This document shows positions 43,643 through 52,860 of a stretch of DNA of 64,000 nt, piece after piece (within the stretch, counting starts at the first letter, position 1; each line of letters starts with the position of its first letter). The stretch comes from Acidobacteriota bacterium. Lineage in GTDB: Bacteria; Acidobacteriota; Terriglobia; Bryobacterales; UBA6623. Location of the stretch: positions 806,001 through 870,000 of the forward strand of contig WGMB01000003.1 of assembly GCA_016125275.1 (NCBI GenBank). Direction: 5' to 3'. The position numbers were made by a program, and so were the translations under genes. Under the pieces are notes generated by a model. It did not search any database. It was not told where the DNA came from and saw only the letters and a program-made list of their open reading frames with translations.

Positions 43643-44449
43643 CTACTCATGTCGTGTGGAATCCCTGGCCGACGGGCTCGCGGACGGCTGGGTCTCAGGC
43701 AGGGTTTGCGCCCATTTCGCCAATCCTTGGAACAGATCGATCGGAATGGGGAACATGATGGTCGTATTCTTCTCGGCGCCGATTTCCGTCAACGTCTGCA
43801 AATACCGCAGAGTGACGGAAGTCGGTTCGGAAGCCAGTTGCCGGCCGGCTTGGCTGAGCTTCTCGGAAGCCTGCAACTCGCCGTCGGCGTGGATGACCTT
43901 GGCGCGGCGTTCGCGCTCGGCCTCGGCTTGCCGGGCGATGGCTCGAATCATCTGCTCGGGCAGATCGACGTGCTTGACCTCGACGGCCTGGATCTTGATC
44001 CCCCAAGGCTCGGTCTGTTCGTCCAGAATCTCCTGCAGGCGCGCGTTGAGCTTTTCGCGCTGGCTGAGCAGCTCGTCGAGCTCGGCCTCGCCCAAAATTG
44101 CCCGCAGCCGGGTCTGGGCCAACTGCGAGGTGGCGTAAACGAAGTCCTCCACCTCCACCACGGCCTTGCGCGGCTCCATCACCCGGAAGAAGACCACGGC
44201 GCTGACCTTGACGGTCACGTTGTCGCGGGTGACCACGTCCTGCGGCGGCACGTCCATGGTGGCCACGCGCAGCGAGATCCGTACGATTTTGTCAATCGGA
44301 GCGAAGATCAGCACCAAGCCCGGCCCCTTGGAGTCGGGCAGCAGGCGTCCCAGCCGGAACACCACCCCGCGCTCGTACTCCTTGAGGACCTTCACGCAGT
44401 TGAGCAGATAGATCCCCACGATCAAGATGAATAGCCAGCCTGCGCCCAT
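43643..44449 (-). CDS. SPFH/band-7 membrane protein, slipin type
   Basis: 268 residues from ATG 44449, which has the strong ribosome site AGGAGGAG; the frame is open upstream to 44491. One N-terminal membrane segment (GWLFILIVGIYLLNCV), then an SPFH domain with slipin wording (EYERGVVFRLGRLLP, GPGLVLIFAPIDKIVRISLR, DVPPQDVVTRDNVTVKVSAVVFF, TSQLAQTRLRAILGEAELDELL, GIKIQAVEVKHVDLPE, QAEAERERRAKVI). Slipins oligomerise in membrane microdomains. It follows nfeD by 13 bases; the NfeD-SPFH pair is a classic conserved operon in which the protease regulates the slipin. Confidence 0.92.
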   Translation of the reverse strand: MGAGWLFILIVGIYLLNCVKVLKEYERGVVFRLGRLLPDSKGPGLVLIFAPIDKIVRISLRVATMDVPPQDVVTRDNVTVKVSAVVFFRVMEPRKAVVEVEDFVYATSQLAQTRLRAILGEAELDELLSQREKLNARLQEILDEQTEPWGIKIQAVEVKHVDLPEQMIRAIARQAEAERERRAKVIHADGELQASEKLSQAGRQLASEPTSVTLRYLQTLTEIGAEKNTTIMFPIPIDLFQGLAKWAQTLPETQPSASPSARDSTRHE

Positions 44450-44462
44450 CTTCTCCTCCTCT

Positions 44463-45791
44463 CTAAACCGTTCGAGGCTCGCCCGGCCCAACGTCCGGCG
44501 CCGCCTCCACTTGCACGCGCAGCCCGTCGACGGCGACCACGCGAACTCTTGCGCCGGCCGCGATCGGCGTCGCCGCGCTGGCGCTCCACAACTCGCCGTG
44601 CACGAACACCTGGCCCTTGGCGGCGACCTCCGTCTTGGCCACGCCGACCTCGCCGACCATTCCTTCGGACCCGGTCGAGACCTTGTATTTGAACGAACGC
44701 ACGGCCAACTGCAGCAGAAACACCGTGATCGCCGCGAACGGCACGGCCACGGCGATCGCCGTTCCCCAGCCGATCGACAGCTCGGGGATGCTCGTATCGA
44801 TCAACATCACCGCCCCCAACACCATCGCCACCGCGCCGGCGACGGTCAGCAGACCGCCGGAAACCACGAAGGCCTCGGCGACCAGACACGCCACGCCCAG
44901 GATCAGCAGTCCGGCGCCGGCCCAGTTGATCGGCAGCAGCGAGAGGGCCATCGCCCCGACCAGCGTCAGCAGCGCGCCGATGACGCCCGGCGCCACCAAG
45001 CCGGGATGGGTGAACTCCACGTAAATTCCCAGCACGCCCAGCGCCATCAGGATGAACGCCAGGCTGGGGTCGATCAGCGGCAGCAGAATCCGCTGCCGCA
45101 GGTTGAGCTCATAGGGAATCACCTGCGCGCCGGCGGTCTCGAGCGTCGTCTGCGAGCCGTCGAAGCGCAGCACGGTCCGGCCGTTGAGCTGTTCGAGCAG
45201 CGACGGAATATCGTCAGCGATGATCTCGATCAGGTTCGACTCGAGGGCTTCCTGCTCGGTGAAGGCCCGGCTCGCCAGCACGGCTTCCTCGGCGAGCTCG
45301 ACGTTGCGACCGCGCTTGTCGACGATGGACCGGATGCGGGCGGCGGTGTCATTCTCCACCTTGCGCATCATGATCTCGTCCATCTCGCCGCCCAGCGCCA
45401 CCGGATGCGCCGCGCCGGTATTCGTGCCGGAAGCCATCGCCGCCACATCGCCGGAGACCAGGATCATGAAGCCGGCCGAGGCCGCCTTGCCGCCGCGCGG
45501 TCCGACCCAGCAGACCACCGGAACCGGCGAGGCCACAATGGCTTGGATGATCTCCTCGGTCGCCGTCAGCAGACCGCCGGGCGTGTTCAGGCGCACGACG
45601 ACGGCGGCGGCGTGATCCTTGTCGGCCTGTGCCAGGCCCGATCGAACGATCTCCGCCGACAGCGGATGGATCACGTGGTCGAGGTCCACCCGAATCACGC
45701 GCGGCGTCTGCGGGAATGCCGGAGGAACAGCGAAGGCGAACAGCGTCGCGAGCGCGAGCGGGAGCGGAAATCGAGGGGTTCGGCGGTCCAT
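44463..45791 (-). CDS. NfeD-family membrane serine protease (ClpP-class)
   Basis: 442 residues. Signal peptide (LALATLFAFAVPPAFP), a ClpP/crotonase-like protease domain (about 30-230) with oxyanion RLNTPGGLLTATEEI, WVGPRGGKAASAGFMI (catalytic Ser in ASAG) and a catalytic Lys probably in the RSIVDKRGRNVE helix, then four or more membrane spans (SLAFILMALGVLGIYVEF, GALLTLVGAMALSLLP, GLLILGVACLVAEAFVV, AVAMVLGAVMLID) and a C-terminal OB-fold NfeD domain (GMVGEVGVAKTEV, GQVFVHGELWSA). This is the long NfeD form. It heads the block with the slipin. Confidence 0.92.
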   Translation of the reverse strand: MDRRTPRFPLPLALATLFAFAVPPAFPQTPRVIRVDLDHVIHPLSAEIVRSGLAQADKDHAAAVVVRLNTPGGLLTATEEIIQAIVASPVPVVCWVGPRGGKAASAGFMILVSGDVAAMASGTNTGAAHPVALGGEMDEIMMRKVENDTAARIRSIVDKRGRNVELAEEAVLASRAFTEQEALESNLIEIIADDIPSLLEQLNGRTVLRFDGSQTTLETAGAQVIPYELNLRQRILLPLIDPSLAFILMALGVLGIYVEFTHPGLVAPGVIGALLTLVGAMALSLLPINWAGAGLLILGVACLVAEAFVVSGGLLTVAGAVAMVLGAVMLIDTSIPELSIGWGTAIAVAVPFAAITVFLLQLAVRSFKYKVSTGSEGMVGEVGVAKTEVAAKGQVFVHGELWSASAATPIAAGARVRVVAVDGLRVQVEAAPDVGPGEPRTV

Positions 45792-45850
45792 TCGAGACCG
45801 CCCTCAGTATAACTGTGCGCGGCGGACGCCGAAGCGGCGCCGTGGATGGA

Positions 45851-45856
45851 TATAAT
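45851..45856 (+). promoter_or_regulatory. possible -10 box of the cupin gene
   Basis: Consensus TATAAT in an otherwise GC-rich gap, 68 bases before ATG 45924. No good -35 at 16-18 bases. On the opposite strand TATACT (45806-45811) stands 14 bases before the nfeD start. Confidence 0.35.
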
Positions 45857-45923
45857 TGAAGATTCGGACCTTGGGGGCCGGCGGAGCGAATGGGGTTCGC
45901 CGCCGGGGGCCGACGAAGAGCTG

Positions 45924-46295
45924 ATGCGGAAGCGCCACTGGGACACGATCGAGCACGAACGCATGACGCCCGGCATCGGGCGGCGCGTCGTGCACTCGAG
46001 CCGCATGACCACGGCCCGCATCTACATGGAGAAAGACGCCGTCGTGCCGTGGCACTCGCATGACAACGAGCAGATGAGCCACGTGCTCGAAGGCCGGCTG
46101 CTGTTCGAGTTCCCCGACGGCTCGTTGGAAGCCGGCCCGGGCGATGTCGTCGAGATTCCGCCCGATGAGCCGCACCGCGTGGTGGCGCTCGAGAATTCGG
46201 TCGCCATGGACGTCTTCGCGCCCGTTCGCGAGGACTGGGTGCGCGGCGACGACGCCTATTTGCGGAACCCTGACAGCAGCGACGCGCGTAAGTAG
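45924..46295 (+). CDS. small cupin-domain protein
   Basis: 123 residues from ATG 45924; the frame is open from 45846 but that start would place the TATAAT inside the gene. A single cupin barrel: motif 1 VVPWHSHDNEQMSHVLEGRL (His-x-His and Glu metal ligands) and motif 2 LEAGPGDVVEIPPDEPHRVVAL (His). The Phe-Pro-x-Gly loop ends motif 1. Such proteins bind a metal and may act as small enzymes or sensors; no substrate can be assigned. It stands alone between nfeD (divergent) and the giant protein gene. Confidence 0.8.
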   Translation: MRKRHWDTIEHERMTPGIGRRVVHSSRMTTARIYMEKDAVVPWHSHDNEQMSHVLEGRLLFEFPDGSLEAGPGDVVEIPPDEPHRVVALENSVAMDVFAPVREDWVRGDDAYLRNPDSSDARK

Positions 46296-46399
46296 AAAGT
46301 GGGCCTCTCAAGGGCGCGCGCCGTTGCGCCGCGCGGAGATATCTCGCACGAGTTGAAGTTCCAACGCCCGCCCGCCCCCGAAGACCTCTGATCCAAGCG

Positions 46400-49300
46400 A
46401 TGACCACGAAGAGCTTTTCCGCCAGGAATCTGTCGAGCCTGTTCGCCCTGCTGGCGCTGGGCCTGTCCGCCCCGCCGTCTCCGGCCCAACAGGAAGACCC
46501 CGCGCCGCAAGCCAAGGTTTGGGTGAACCACCAGGCCGCCCGGCTGGTGATCGGCCAGTCCAGCTTTACGCGGCAGGACCCCACGCCCACGCGCAGCTCC
46601 ATCGGCGGCGCCGGCGGCGTGGCCATCGGGGGCAACCGCCTGTTCGTCGCCGACGGGAACCGCATCGGCGCGGGCCCCATCGGCAACCGCGTGCTGGTCT
46701 ACAACAACCTCTCGGACTTCGTGCCGGTGCCGGAGGCGACCCTGCCGCAAGACGGCGACTGCCCGGCCTGCGTGGGTTTGGCCGACGTCGTGCTTGGTCA
46801 ATCGAATTTCGAGACCATCGACGCCGCCGCCGGCGGCGGCATGAAGGCGCCCTCGGCGGTGGCCAGCGACGGCCAGGTGCTGGCCGTGGCGGATACGAAC
46901 AACAACCGCGTGCTGCTGTGGCTCAGCATTCCCAGCTCCAACGGCGTCGCGCCGAACGTGATCCTGGGTCAGCCGGACAACAAGACCGTCACCCCGAAGA
47001 CCTCCCGCGACGGCATGCGCGGCCCCCAGGGCGTGTGGATCGGCGAGGGCAAGCTCTTCGTCGCCGACACCCAGAACTCGCGCATCCTCATCTGGAACCA
47101 GATTCCGCAACAGAACGGCGCGCAGCCGGACGTCGTCATCGGCCAGCCGGACTTCGACACCCGCCCCGAGCCGGATCTGACCCAGTCGGACTACGGCCCG
47201 ACGGCCAAGCGGCTCTACGATCCCATCGGCGTCTCCACCGCCAACGGCAAAATGTTCGTCGCCGACCTCGGCTTCGATCGGGTCCTGATCTACAACACGA
47301 TCCCGACCTCGAACGACCCGGCCGCGGACGTGGTCCTCGGCCAGCCTGACTTCGAGACCACCGGCTTCTTCGATCACGATGACGACACGACCACGGCGGC
47401 GATCCGGCGCGCGGTCTACCAGATGTGCGAGCCGCTGGGGCCGTTCGCCGACGACGGCAGCACCACCCCCGACGACTACATCTACCCCGATCCGATCGAC
47501 CGCACCGACCCCGAAGATCCCGTCACCCGCTACCCCAAGCGCTGCGAGTACACGCTGAACTTCCCGCGCGCGGTGATCTCCGACGGCCAGCGTCTATTCA
47601 TCGCCGATAGCGGCAACGACCGCATCCTGGTCTACAACGAGATCCCGACCGAGAGCGGGACCGCCGCCGACATCGTGATCGGCCAGCCCAACTTCATCGC
47701 CATGACCGATTCGGTCGGGCCGGGCAACGTGCGCTCGCCCACGGCGATGGCCCTCGATGACAACAACAACCTCTACGTAGCCGACCCCTACGTCCGGCGC
47801 GTGCTGGTGTTCAGCCCCGGCGTGAAGATGGTCGACGACGAAGGCATCCGCAACGGCGCCAGCTTCGCGATCTACGCCAACGGCTACGTGCAGTGGGAAG
47901 GCGCCACCACCGACGACGGCCAGCTCGTCCAGCTCGACATCTCCGGCCGCCATTACGAGATGACCACCGCGAAGGGCGAGACCGGCGAGAGCGTGCGCAA
48001 CAAGATGCTGCAGGCGATCCAGGACGACGAGTACAGCCTCGTCACCGCAACGCCGGAGAACGGCCTCGGCACCTTCTCCAAGGCCGGCATCCGCTTCGGC
48101 GGCACGGTCCGCAGCGGCGAGTCGGTGACGTTGCAGGTGGGCGATATCAAGTACGAGTTCGTGACCAACGACTTCGACGCCGAGCAGGGCCCCTACATCC
48201 TCGTCGACCGCTTCAAGTACCTGATCGACCACGCCGAGACCGAGCTGCCCTACATCGCCACGCGTTCGGAATCCGAGCTCGAGGTGCTGGTGCTGACGGC
48301 CAAGAAGGCCGGCCCGGAGCTCAACGGCACGCCGTTTGCGATCTACGCCGCCGCGGACACCCAGCTCACCGTCGAGTACGCCCCGTCGGACCCGGTCGTG
48401 TTTTCCGGCGGCGCCTTCCCGGCGCGCATCCGCCTGACGGCCAAGTTCGAGGGCCGGCCGGGCAACGCCGTCACCATCGACAACCAGCTCGGCGGCGCCG
48501 GCATCACCACCAGCACCTCCGGCGCACGCCTGGAGTTTGGCAGCGACGCCCGGCAGTTGCCGGCCGGCACCTTCGCGGCGATCTTCGGCGAAGGCTTCTC
48601 GGACCAGGTCTACACCGCCGGGGTCGACGAGAACGGCCTCCTGCCGACGCGGCTGGGCGGCGTGGAAGTCTATACCAACGGCGTGCGGTCGCCGATCTAC
48701 GCCGTCACCCCGAACCAGATCAACTATCAGGTGCCGTGGGAAGTAGCCGGCCAGGGCGTGAGCACATGGGTGCGCCGCGTCTTCGACGACGGCTCCGTGC
48801 GCGTCTCCATCGCCCGCGCCAACGACGTCACGCGCGCCGCCCCCGGCGTGTTCACCTACCCCGGCAACGAGCCGCGCCAGGCCGTCGCGTTGCACGGTCA
48901 GGGCACGGCCGAGGGCTCCGTGGCGCTGTCACTGGGCACCGGCGTGACCTCCGGCTCGACGCAGGAGCAAACGGAGACCGTCGACGCCGGCGCCACGGTG
49001 ACCATCACCATCAACGGCCGCACGTACGCCTATACGACTCAGACCGACGACACTCTCGAAGCCGTCCGCGACCGGCTGATCGAGCTCATCAACAACGGCA
49101 ATGATCCCGATGCGGTGGCCGAGGCCGGTCGGCAGGGCTTCTTCTCCGCCCGCGCGACCGTCGACCTCGCGGGTACGCCTGCAGCCGGCGACGTGGTGAC
49201 GATCACGATCGGTTCCGACCCGGCGCGCGAGTATTCCTACACCGTGCAGGAAGACGACACGTTGACGGTCATCCGCAACGTGCTGGTGCAGCGCATCAAC

Positions 49301-50011
49301 GGCGGCTTGGGCGACCGCGAAGTGACCGCGCGCGTTCTGGACGTCATCGGCGCCGTCGAATTCCAGGTCGTCGCGCGCTCCCTCGGCGAAGACGGCAACC
49401 TGATCGCCTTCGCCGTTGACGCCTCCAGCGGGGCGGGCGTGGACGTGACCACCAACGTCGAGGACGGCTTCCTGATCGGCGGACAGACGCCGCCCGTCGT
49501 CATCATCCGCGCCCGGGCCTCGGGCCGCGACGGCAACTCGGTGACTTACACGGCCGAATCGAGCGACCTCACGATCATCTCGGCCACGGCGCGCACGGCC
49601 ACTCTGTGCTGCGGCAACGACCCGTTTACGCCCATCACCACGGACAATCCCGCCGTGCCGGGCGAGCACGTCATCGTCTACGCCTCCGGGCTCGGCCTGA
49701 CGTCCCCGCTGCCGAAGGACGCCGGCCTGCAAACCGGTCAGGTCACGCCGGAGTCCCAGCTCTTCACGGTCCCCGCCGTCGCTGACGACTTCGTCTCCTC
49801 TCGGATCGGAGGCCGCACCGCCACGGTGGAGTTCGTGGGGCTGGCGCCGGGCATGGTGGGGGTCTACCAGGTCAATCTGATCCTCAACGAGCAACTGCCC
49901 GACGACCCGTTGACCCCGGTGACGGTGGAGCAGGGCTTCTACATCAGCAACGCGGCCACGATTCCGGTGAAGAACCTGACGCCGCGCGATCCTGACACGA
50001 CCGTCCAGTAG
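46400..50011 (+). CDS. giant secreted NHL-repeat protein with twice-interrupted Solibacter C-terminal domain
   Basis: 1203 residues. Signal peptide (SSLFALLALGLSAPPSPAQ), then NHL-type blades (about 35-475) each with a recurring phrase: NRLFVADG, QVLAVADTNNNRVLLW, GKLFVADTQNSRILIW, GKMFVADLGFDRVLIY, QRLFIADSGNDRILVY, NNLYVADPYVRRVLVF, each followed by VVLGQPDF-type text. The Solibacter C-terminal domain starts at IRNGASFAIY (about 482), resumes at LPAGTFAAIFGEGFSD (about 719) through APGVFTYPGNEP (about 825), and resumes again at VPGEHVIVYASGLGLTSP (about 1086) through VGVYQVNLIL. The two interruptions (about 490-715 and 850-1080) are copies of one module. Probably a surface protein. Confidence 0.87.
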   Translation: MTTKSFSARNLSSLFALLALGLSAPPSPAQQEDPAPQAKVWVNHQAARLVIGQSSFTRQDPTPTRSSIGGAGGVAIGGNRLFVADGNRIGAGPIGNRVLVYNNLSDFVPVPEATLPQDGDCPACVGLADVVLGQSNFETIDAAAGGGMKAPSAVASDGQVLAVADTNNNRVLLWLSIPSSNGVAPNVILGQPDNKTVTPKTSRDGMRGPQGVWIGEGKLFVADTQNSRILIWNQIPQQNGAQPDVVIGQPDFDTRPEPDLTQSDYGPTAKRLYDPIGVSTANGKMFVADLGFDRVLIYNTIPTSNDPAADVVLGQPDFETTGFFDHDDDTTTAAIRRAVYQMCEPLGPFADDGSTTPDDYIYPDPIDRTDPEDPVTRYPKRCEYTLNFPRAVISDGQRLFIADSGNDRILVYNEIPTESGTAADIVIGQPNFIAMTDSVGPGNVRSPTAMALDDNNNLYVADPYVRRVLVFSPGVKMVDDEGIRNGASFAIYANGYVQWEGATTDDGQLVQLDISGRHYEMTTAKGETGESVRNKMLQAIQDDEYSLVTATPENGLGTFSKAGIRFGGTVRSGESVTLQVGDIKYEFVTNDFDAEQGPYILVDRFKYLIDHAETELPYIATRSESELEVLVLTAKKAGPELNGTPFAIYAAADTQLTVEYAPSDPVVFSGGAFPARIRLTAKFEGRPGNAVTIDNQLGGAGITTSTSGARLEFGSDARQLPAGTFAAIFGEGFSDQVYTAGVDENGLLPTRLGGVEVYTNGVRSPIYAVTPNQINYQVPWEVAGQGVSTWVRRVFDDGSVRVSIARANDVTRAAPGVFTYPGNEPRQAVALHGQGTAEGSVALSLGTGVTSGSTQEQTETVDAGATVTITINGRTYAYTTQTDDTLEAVRDRLIELINNGNDPDAVAEAGRQGFFSARATVDLAGTPAAGDVVTITIGSDPAREYSYTVQEDDTLTVIRNVLVQRINGGLGDREVTARVLDVIGAVEFQVVARSLGEDGNLIAFAVDASSGAGVDVTTNVEDGFLIGGQTPPVVIIRARASGRDGNSVTYTAESSDLTIISATARTATLCCGNDPFTPITTDNPAVPGEHVIVYASGLGLTSPLPKDAGLQTGQVTPESQLFTVPAVADDFVSSRIGGRTATVEFVGLAPGMVGVYQVNLILNEQLPDDPLTPVTVEQGFYISNAATIPVKNLTPRDPDTTVQ

Positions 50012-50020
50012 GGCGGCCGG

Positions 50021-51538
50021 CTAGGGCCGGAAGATCTCTTCCGGCATCGTTCGAATCTCTGGCGCCGCGCTCGGCCGAAAGCCGAGTTGCGGCGCCAGAT
50101 CATTTTCCAGGTCGACGCCGGGGGCGATCTCGATCAGCTCGATCTCGCGCTCGCCCAGCCGAAACACCGCCGCCTCGGTCACGTACAGCACCTGCTGGCC
50201 GGTCCGCCGGGCGTAGTCGGCGCTGAAGGTGATCTGCGCCACCTCGTCCACCAGCTTCGGCTTGCCGCGCCGCACATAGCGCACCCGCCTGTCGTCGATC
50301 TCCACCTCGGCGCGCACTGACAGGGCTCCGCAGAAGACGACCTTGCGCGCCTTCTGCGAAATGTCGATAAAGCCGCCCACGCCCACGATCTTGCCGCCGA
50401 GCTGGCTAACGTTGACGTTGCCTGCGCGGTCGATCTGCAGGAACCCCAAGTAGGTCTGGTCCACCCCGCGTCCCTGGTAGAAGTCGAACATGTGGCCCGT
50501 CTCCACGATGGCGTCGGCGTTCCACACCGCGCCGAACTCGAGGCCGGGCGCCGGCACGCCGCCGAACTGACCGTGCTCGATGGTCGTCTGGATCCGGCCG
50601 GCCAAGCCCTGCTCGCGGGCCACGGCCACCACGCCGTCGGGCAAGCCGAAGCCCACGTTGATCACCGCGCCGTCCTCGAGTTCCATCGCCGCCCGCCGCG
50701 CAATCGCCTTGCGCAGCCCAAACGGGAAATCCTCGAAATCGGTCTTGCGGGCGTCGCCGCAGTAGGTCGGGTCGAAGTCGGTCTGGAACGTCTGACCCAG
50801 GCTCGGGTCCAGCACCAGCGCGTCGACGAAGCAGCCGGGCGTGCGGACGTCCCGCGGGTGGATCGAGCCGGCTGGGACGATCTCGCGCACCACGGCCAGC
50901 GTCAGCCCGCCGGAGGCCTTGGCGGCTTGGGCCATGGCGCAGTTGTGCCAGGGCGCCGGCGCACCGTTCATCGCCAGGTTGCCGTCGGTATCCGCCGTCC
51001 AGGCGCCCAGCAGCGCCACGTTGACCGGGATCGTCGGGTAGAACAGCCACTCCTTGCCGTCCCGCTCGACCAGCTCCACCAAATCCTGCCGAGCCCGCGC
51101 GTTGAGCTTTCCGCCTTGCAGGCGCGGATCCACGAAGGTCTGCAGCCCCACGTGCGTCATCCAGCCCGGGCTGCCGGCGGCGGCGGCGTGGTAGAGCTGC
51201 ACGATCACGCCGGCGGGCAGGCAGTAGGCCTCGAAGGCGTCCTCCTCGGCCAGCCGCGCCATGGTCGGGGCCAGCGACCAGTGGCCGCCCACCACCCGCC
51301 GAATCATCCCCGGCTCGGCCACATGCTCCAGGCCGCGGTCCTTCTGGTTGCCGACGCCGAAGGGGTGGAAGAACGTCAGCTCGGTCGGCGAGCCGGAGCC
51401 CCGGAAGCGGTCGCCCAGCGCCTCGAGCAACAGGTCCGGCAGCGCATGGCCAGCGCCGGCCCCGCCGACGGCTATGGTGGCCCCGGAAGGGATCAGGGCG
51501 ACGGCCTCGGCGGCCGAGAGCTGCGGTTTCTGCGGCAA
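50021..51538 (-). CDS. acyl-CoA:carboxylate CoA-transferase
   Basis: 505 residues, a fused alpha-beta CoA-transferase of the acetate/propionate CoA-transferase (YdiF/Pct) class. N-terminal half: VALIPSGATIAVGGAGAGHALP and FFHPFGVGNQ; C-terminal half: GAVINVGFGLPDGVVAVAREQG and the catalytic Glu in TTIEHGQFGGVPAP, then GGFIDISQKARKVVFCG and APGVDLENDLAPQL. The Glu forms the covalent CoA thioester. It lies 14 bases after the glycosyltransferase gene and 3' of the ketosynthase, so it may supply or recover acyl-CoA for that pathway. The natural acid partner is not predictable. Confidence 0.87.
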   Translation of the reverse strand: MPQKPQLSAAEAVALIPSGATIAVGGAGAGHALPDLLLEALGDRFRGSGSPTELTFFHPFGVGNQKDRGLEHVAEPGMIRRVVGGHWSLAPTMARLAEEDAFEAYCLPAGVIVQLYHAAAAGSPGWMTHVGLQTFVDPRLQGGKLNARARQDLVELVERDGKEWLFYPTIPVNVALLGAWTADTDGNLAMNGAPAPWHNCAMAQAAKASGGLTLAVVREIVPAGSIHPRDVRTPGCFVDALVLDPSLGQTFQTDFDPTYCGDARKTDFEDFPFGLRKAIARRAAMELEDGAVINVGFGLPDGVVAVAREQGLAGRIQTTIEHGQFGGVPAPGLEFGAVWNADAIVETGHMFDFYQGRGVDQTYLGFLQIDRAGNVNVSQLGGKIVGVGGFIDISQKARKVVFCGALSVRAEVEIDDRRVRYVRRGKPKLVDEVAQITFSADYARRTGQQVLYVTEAAVFRLGEREIELIEIAPGVDLENDLAPQLGFRPSAAPEIRTMPEEIFRP

Positions 51539-51552
51539 CCCAAGAGGATAGC

Positions 51553-52839
51553 CTAAAGGGCTTCGATCAGCTCACAGGTCTGCCCCAAGGCGTCCTGCGC
51601 GGCGATCGCCTCTCGCCAGCGCCGGCAGGCCGCTTGCACCGAGGGCGTCTCGAGCAGCCAGCGCAGCCGCTCGGCGGCGCGGCGCGGGCTGTAGAAGATG
51701 GGGAACAGCGTGCGGCCCACCCCCAGCCGATGCAGCCGGGCGGCGTTGTCCGGCTGATCGAAGCTGTACGGCGCGACCAGATGCGGGATGCCCGCCGCCA
51801 GCGCCTGCGAGGCCGTGCCGATGCCGCCGTGGTAGACCAGCGCCGCCGCGCGCGGCAGCACCCGGCTCAGCGGCACGTACTCGAAGTACCGCATGGTCTC
51901 CGGCAGCGGCTGCGGAATCTGCTCGGGGAAGTGCGACAGCAGAATGCCCCGCCGCCCCAGCAGCCGACAAACCTCCACCGAGGCCTCGAAGAAGCGCCGC
52001 GCCTGGCTCATCGCCGTGCCCGGCGTGAACACGATCGGCGCATCGCCGCCCGCCAGAAACTCCTCGAGCCCCTCCGGCAGCGGGCGCTGGTCCGCTTCGT
52101 CGAACCGTGGAAACCCCGTGGCGCGCGCCGTCTCCGGCCAGTCCGGCTGCGGCTCGCCGTACCAGGGCGGGAACAGGCCGATGGTGCGGTCTGGCGAGTG
52201 CACCCAATCGTGAAACGGACGCCGGATCGCCTCCAACCCGAACTCGGCGCGGAAGGCGTTGGTCGGCCTTTGCAGCACGGGGTCGAAGAACAGCATGTCC
52301 GCCGTCCAGTAGATCGCCCGCCGCAACAGCCGCCCCAGGGGGGCCCAGCGGCTCAATGGCTCCAGAGGCAGGCCCGGCGAATCCAGCTCACTGCGGAACA
52401 GCACCGGCTGCAGGTCCAGCGTCGCCAGCGGCAGGTCGAAGACCTCGTTGGCGATGCGGGCGCCGAAGGCCGTCACCGGAGCGATCAGGATGGTTTCGGG
52501 CCGCCGCAACCGCTCGATCAGCTCGAAGGTGGGCCGCATGTAGGGCAGGATCAGCGATTCGCCCAGGATGCGTACGCCGTGGCGCGGCAGCCACATCTTG
52601 GGGTTCTCGATGACGTCCAGAAAGTCCTGCTCGGCGCCGATGGCGTGGAACGCCAGCCCGTTCGAGCGCACCAGCTCCTCGTAGAGCGGATTGGCGATGA
52701 AGTCGACGGCGTGGCCGCGATCCTGCAAGGCCCGCGCGACCCCCAGAATCGGATGCACGTCCCCAAAGCTCCCCAACGCGACGGCGACGATGTGGCGGGG
52801 CCCTGCGACGATGGGACGCGAAACGGCGGCGCTAGGCAT
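51553..52839 (-). CDS. UGT-type glycosyltransferase, rhamnosyltransferase-like
   Basis: 428 residues, GT-B fold of glycosyltransferase family 1. N-terminal acceptor domain: HIVAVALGSFGDVHPILGVA and ALQDRGHAVDFIANP; C-terminal donor domain: APIVFTPGTAMSQARRFF, LVYHGGIGTASQALAAGIPH and VAPYSFDQPDNAARL. The HGGxGT and DQPxNA motifs bind the nucleotide sugar. The wording of the N- and C-domains is close to rhamnolipid-type RhlB and macrolide glycosyltransferases that decorate lipids or polyketides. It sits between ketosynthase (21 bases) and CoA-transferase (14 bases), which suggests it glycosylates the ketosynthase product. Confidence 0.87.
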   Translation of the reverse strand: MPSAAVSRPIVAGPRHIVAVALGSFGDVHPILGVARALQDRGHAVDFIANPLYEELVRSNGLAFHAIGAEQDFLDVIENPKMWLPRHGVRILGESLILPYMRPTFELIERLRRPETILIAPVTAFGARIANEVFDLPLATLDLQPVLFRSELDSPGLPLEPLSRWAPLGRLLRRAIYWTADMLFFDPVLQRPTNAFRAEFGLEAIRRPFHDWVHSPDRTIGLFPPWYGEPQPDWPETARATGFPRFDEADQRPLPEGLEEFLAGGDAPIVFTPGTAMSQARRFFEASVEVCRLLGRRGILLSHFPEQIPQPLPETMRYFEYVPLSRVLPRAAALVYHGGIGTASQALAAGIPHLVAPYSFDQPDNAARLHRLGVGRTLFPIFYSPRRAAERLRWLLETPSVQAACRRWREAIAAQDALGQTCELIEAL

Positions 52840-52860
52840 GGCGTCGCGGCCGCGACCGGC

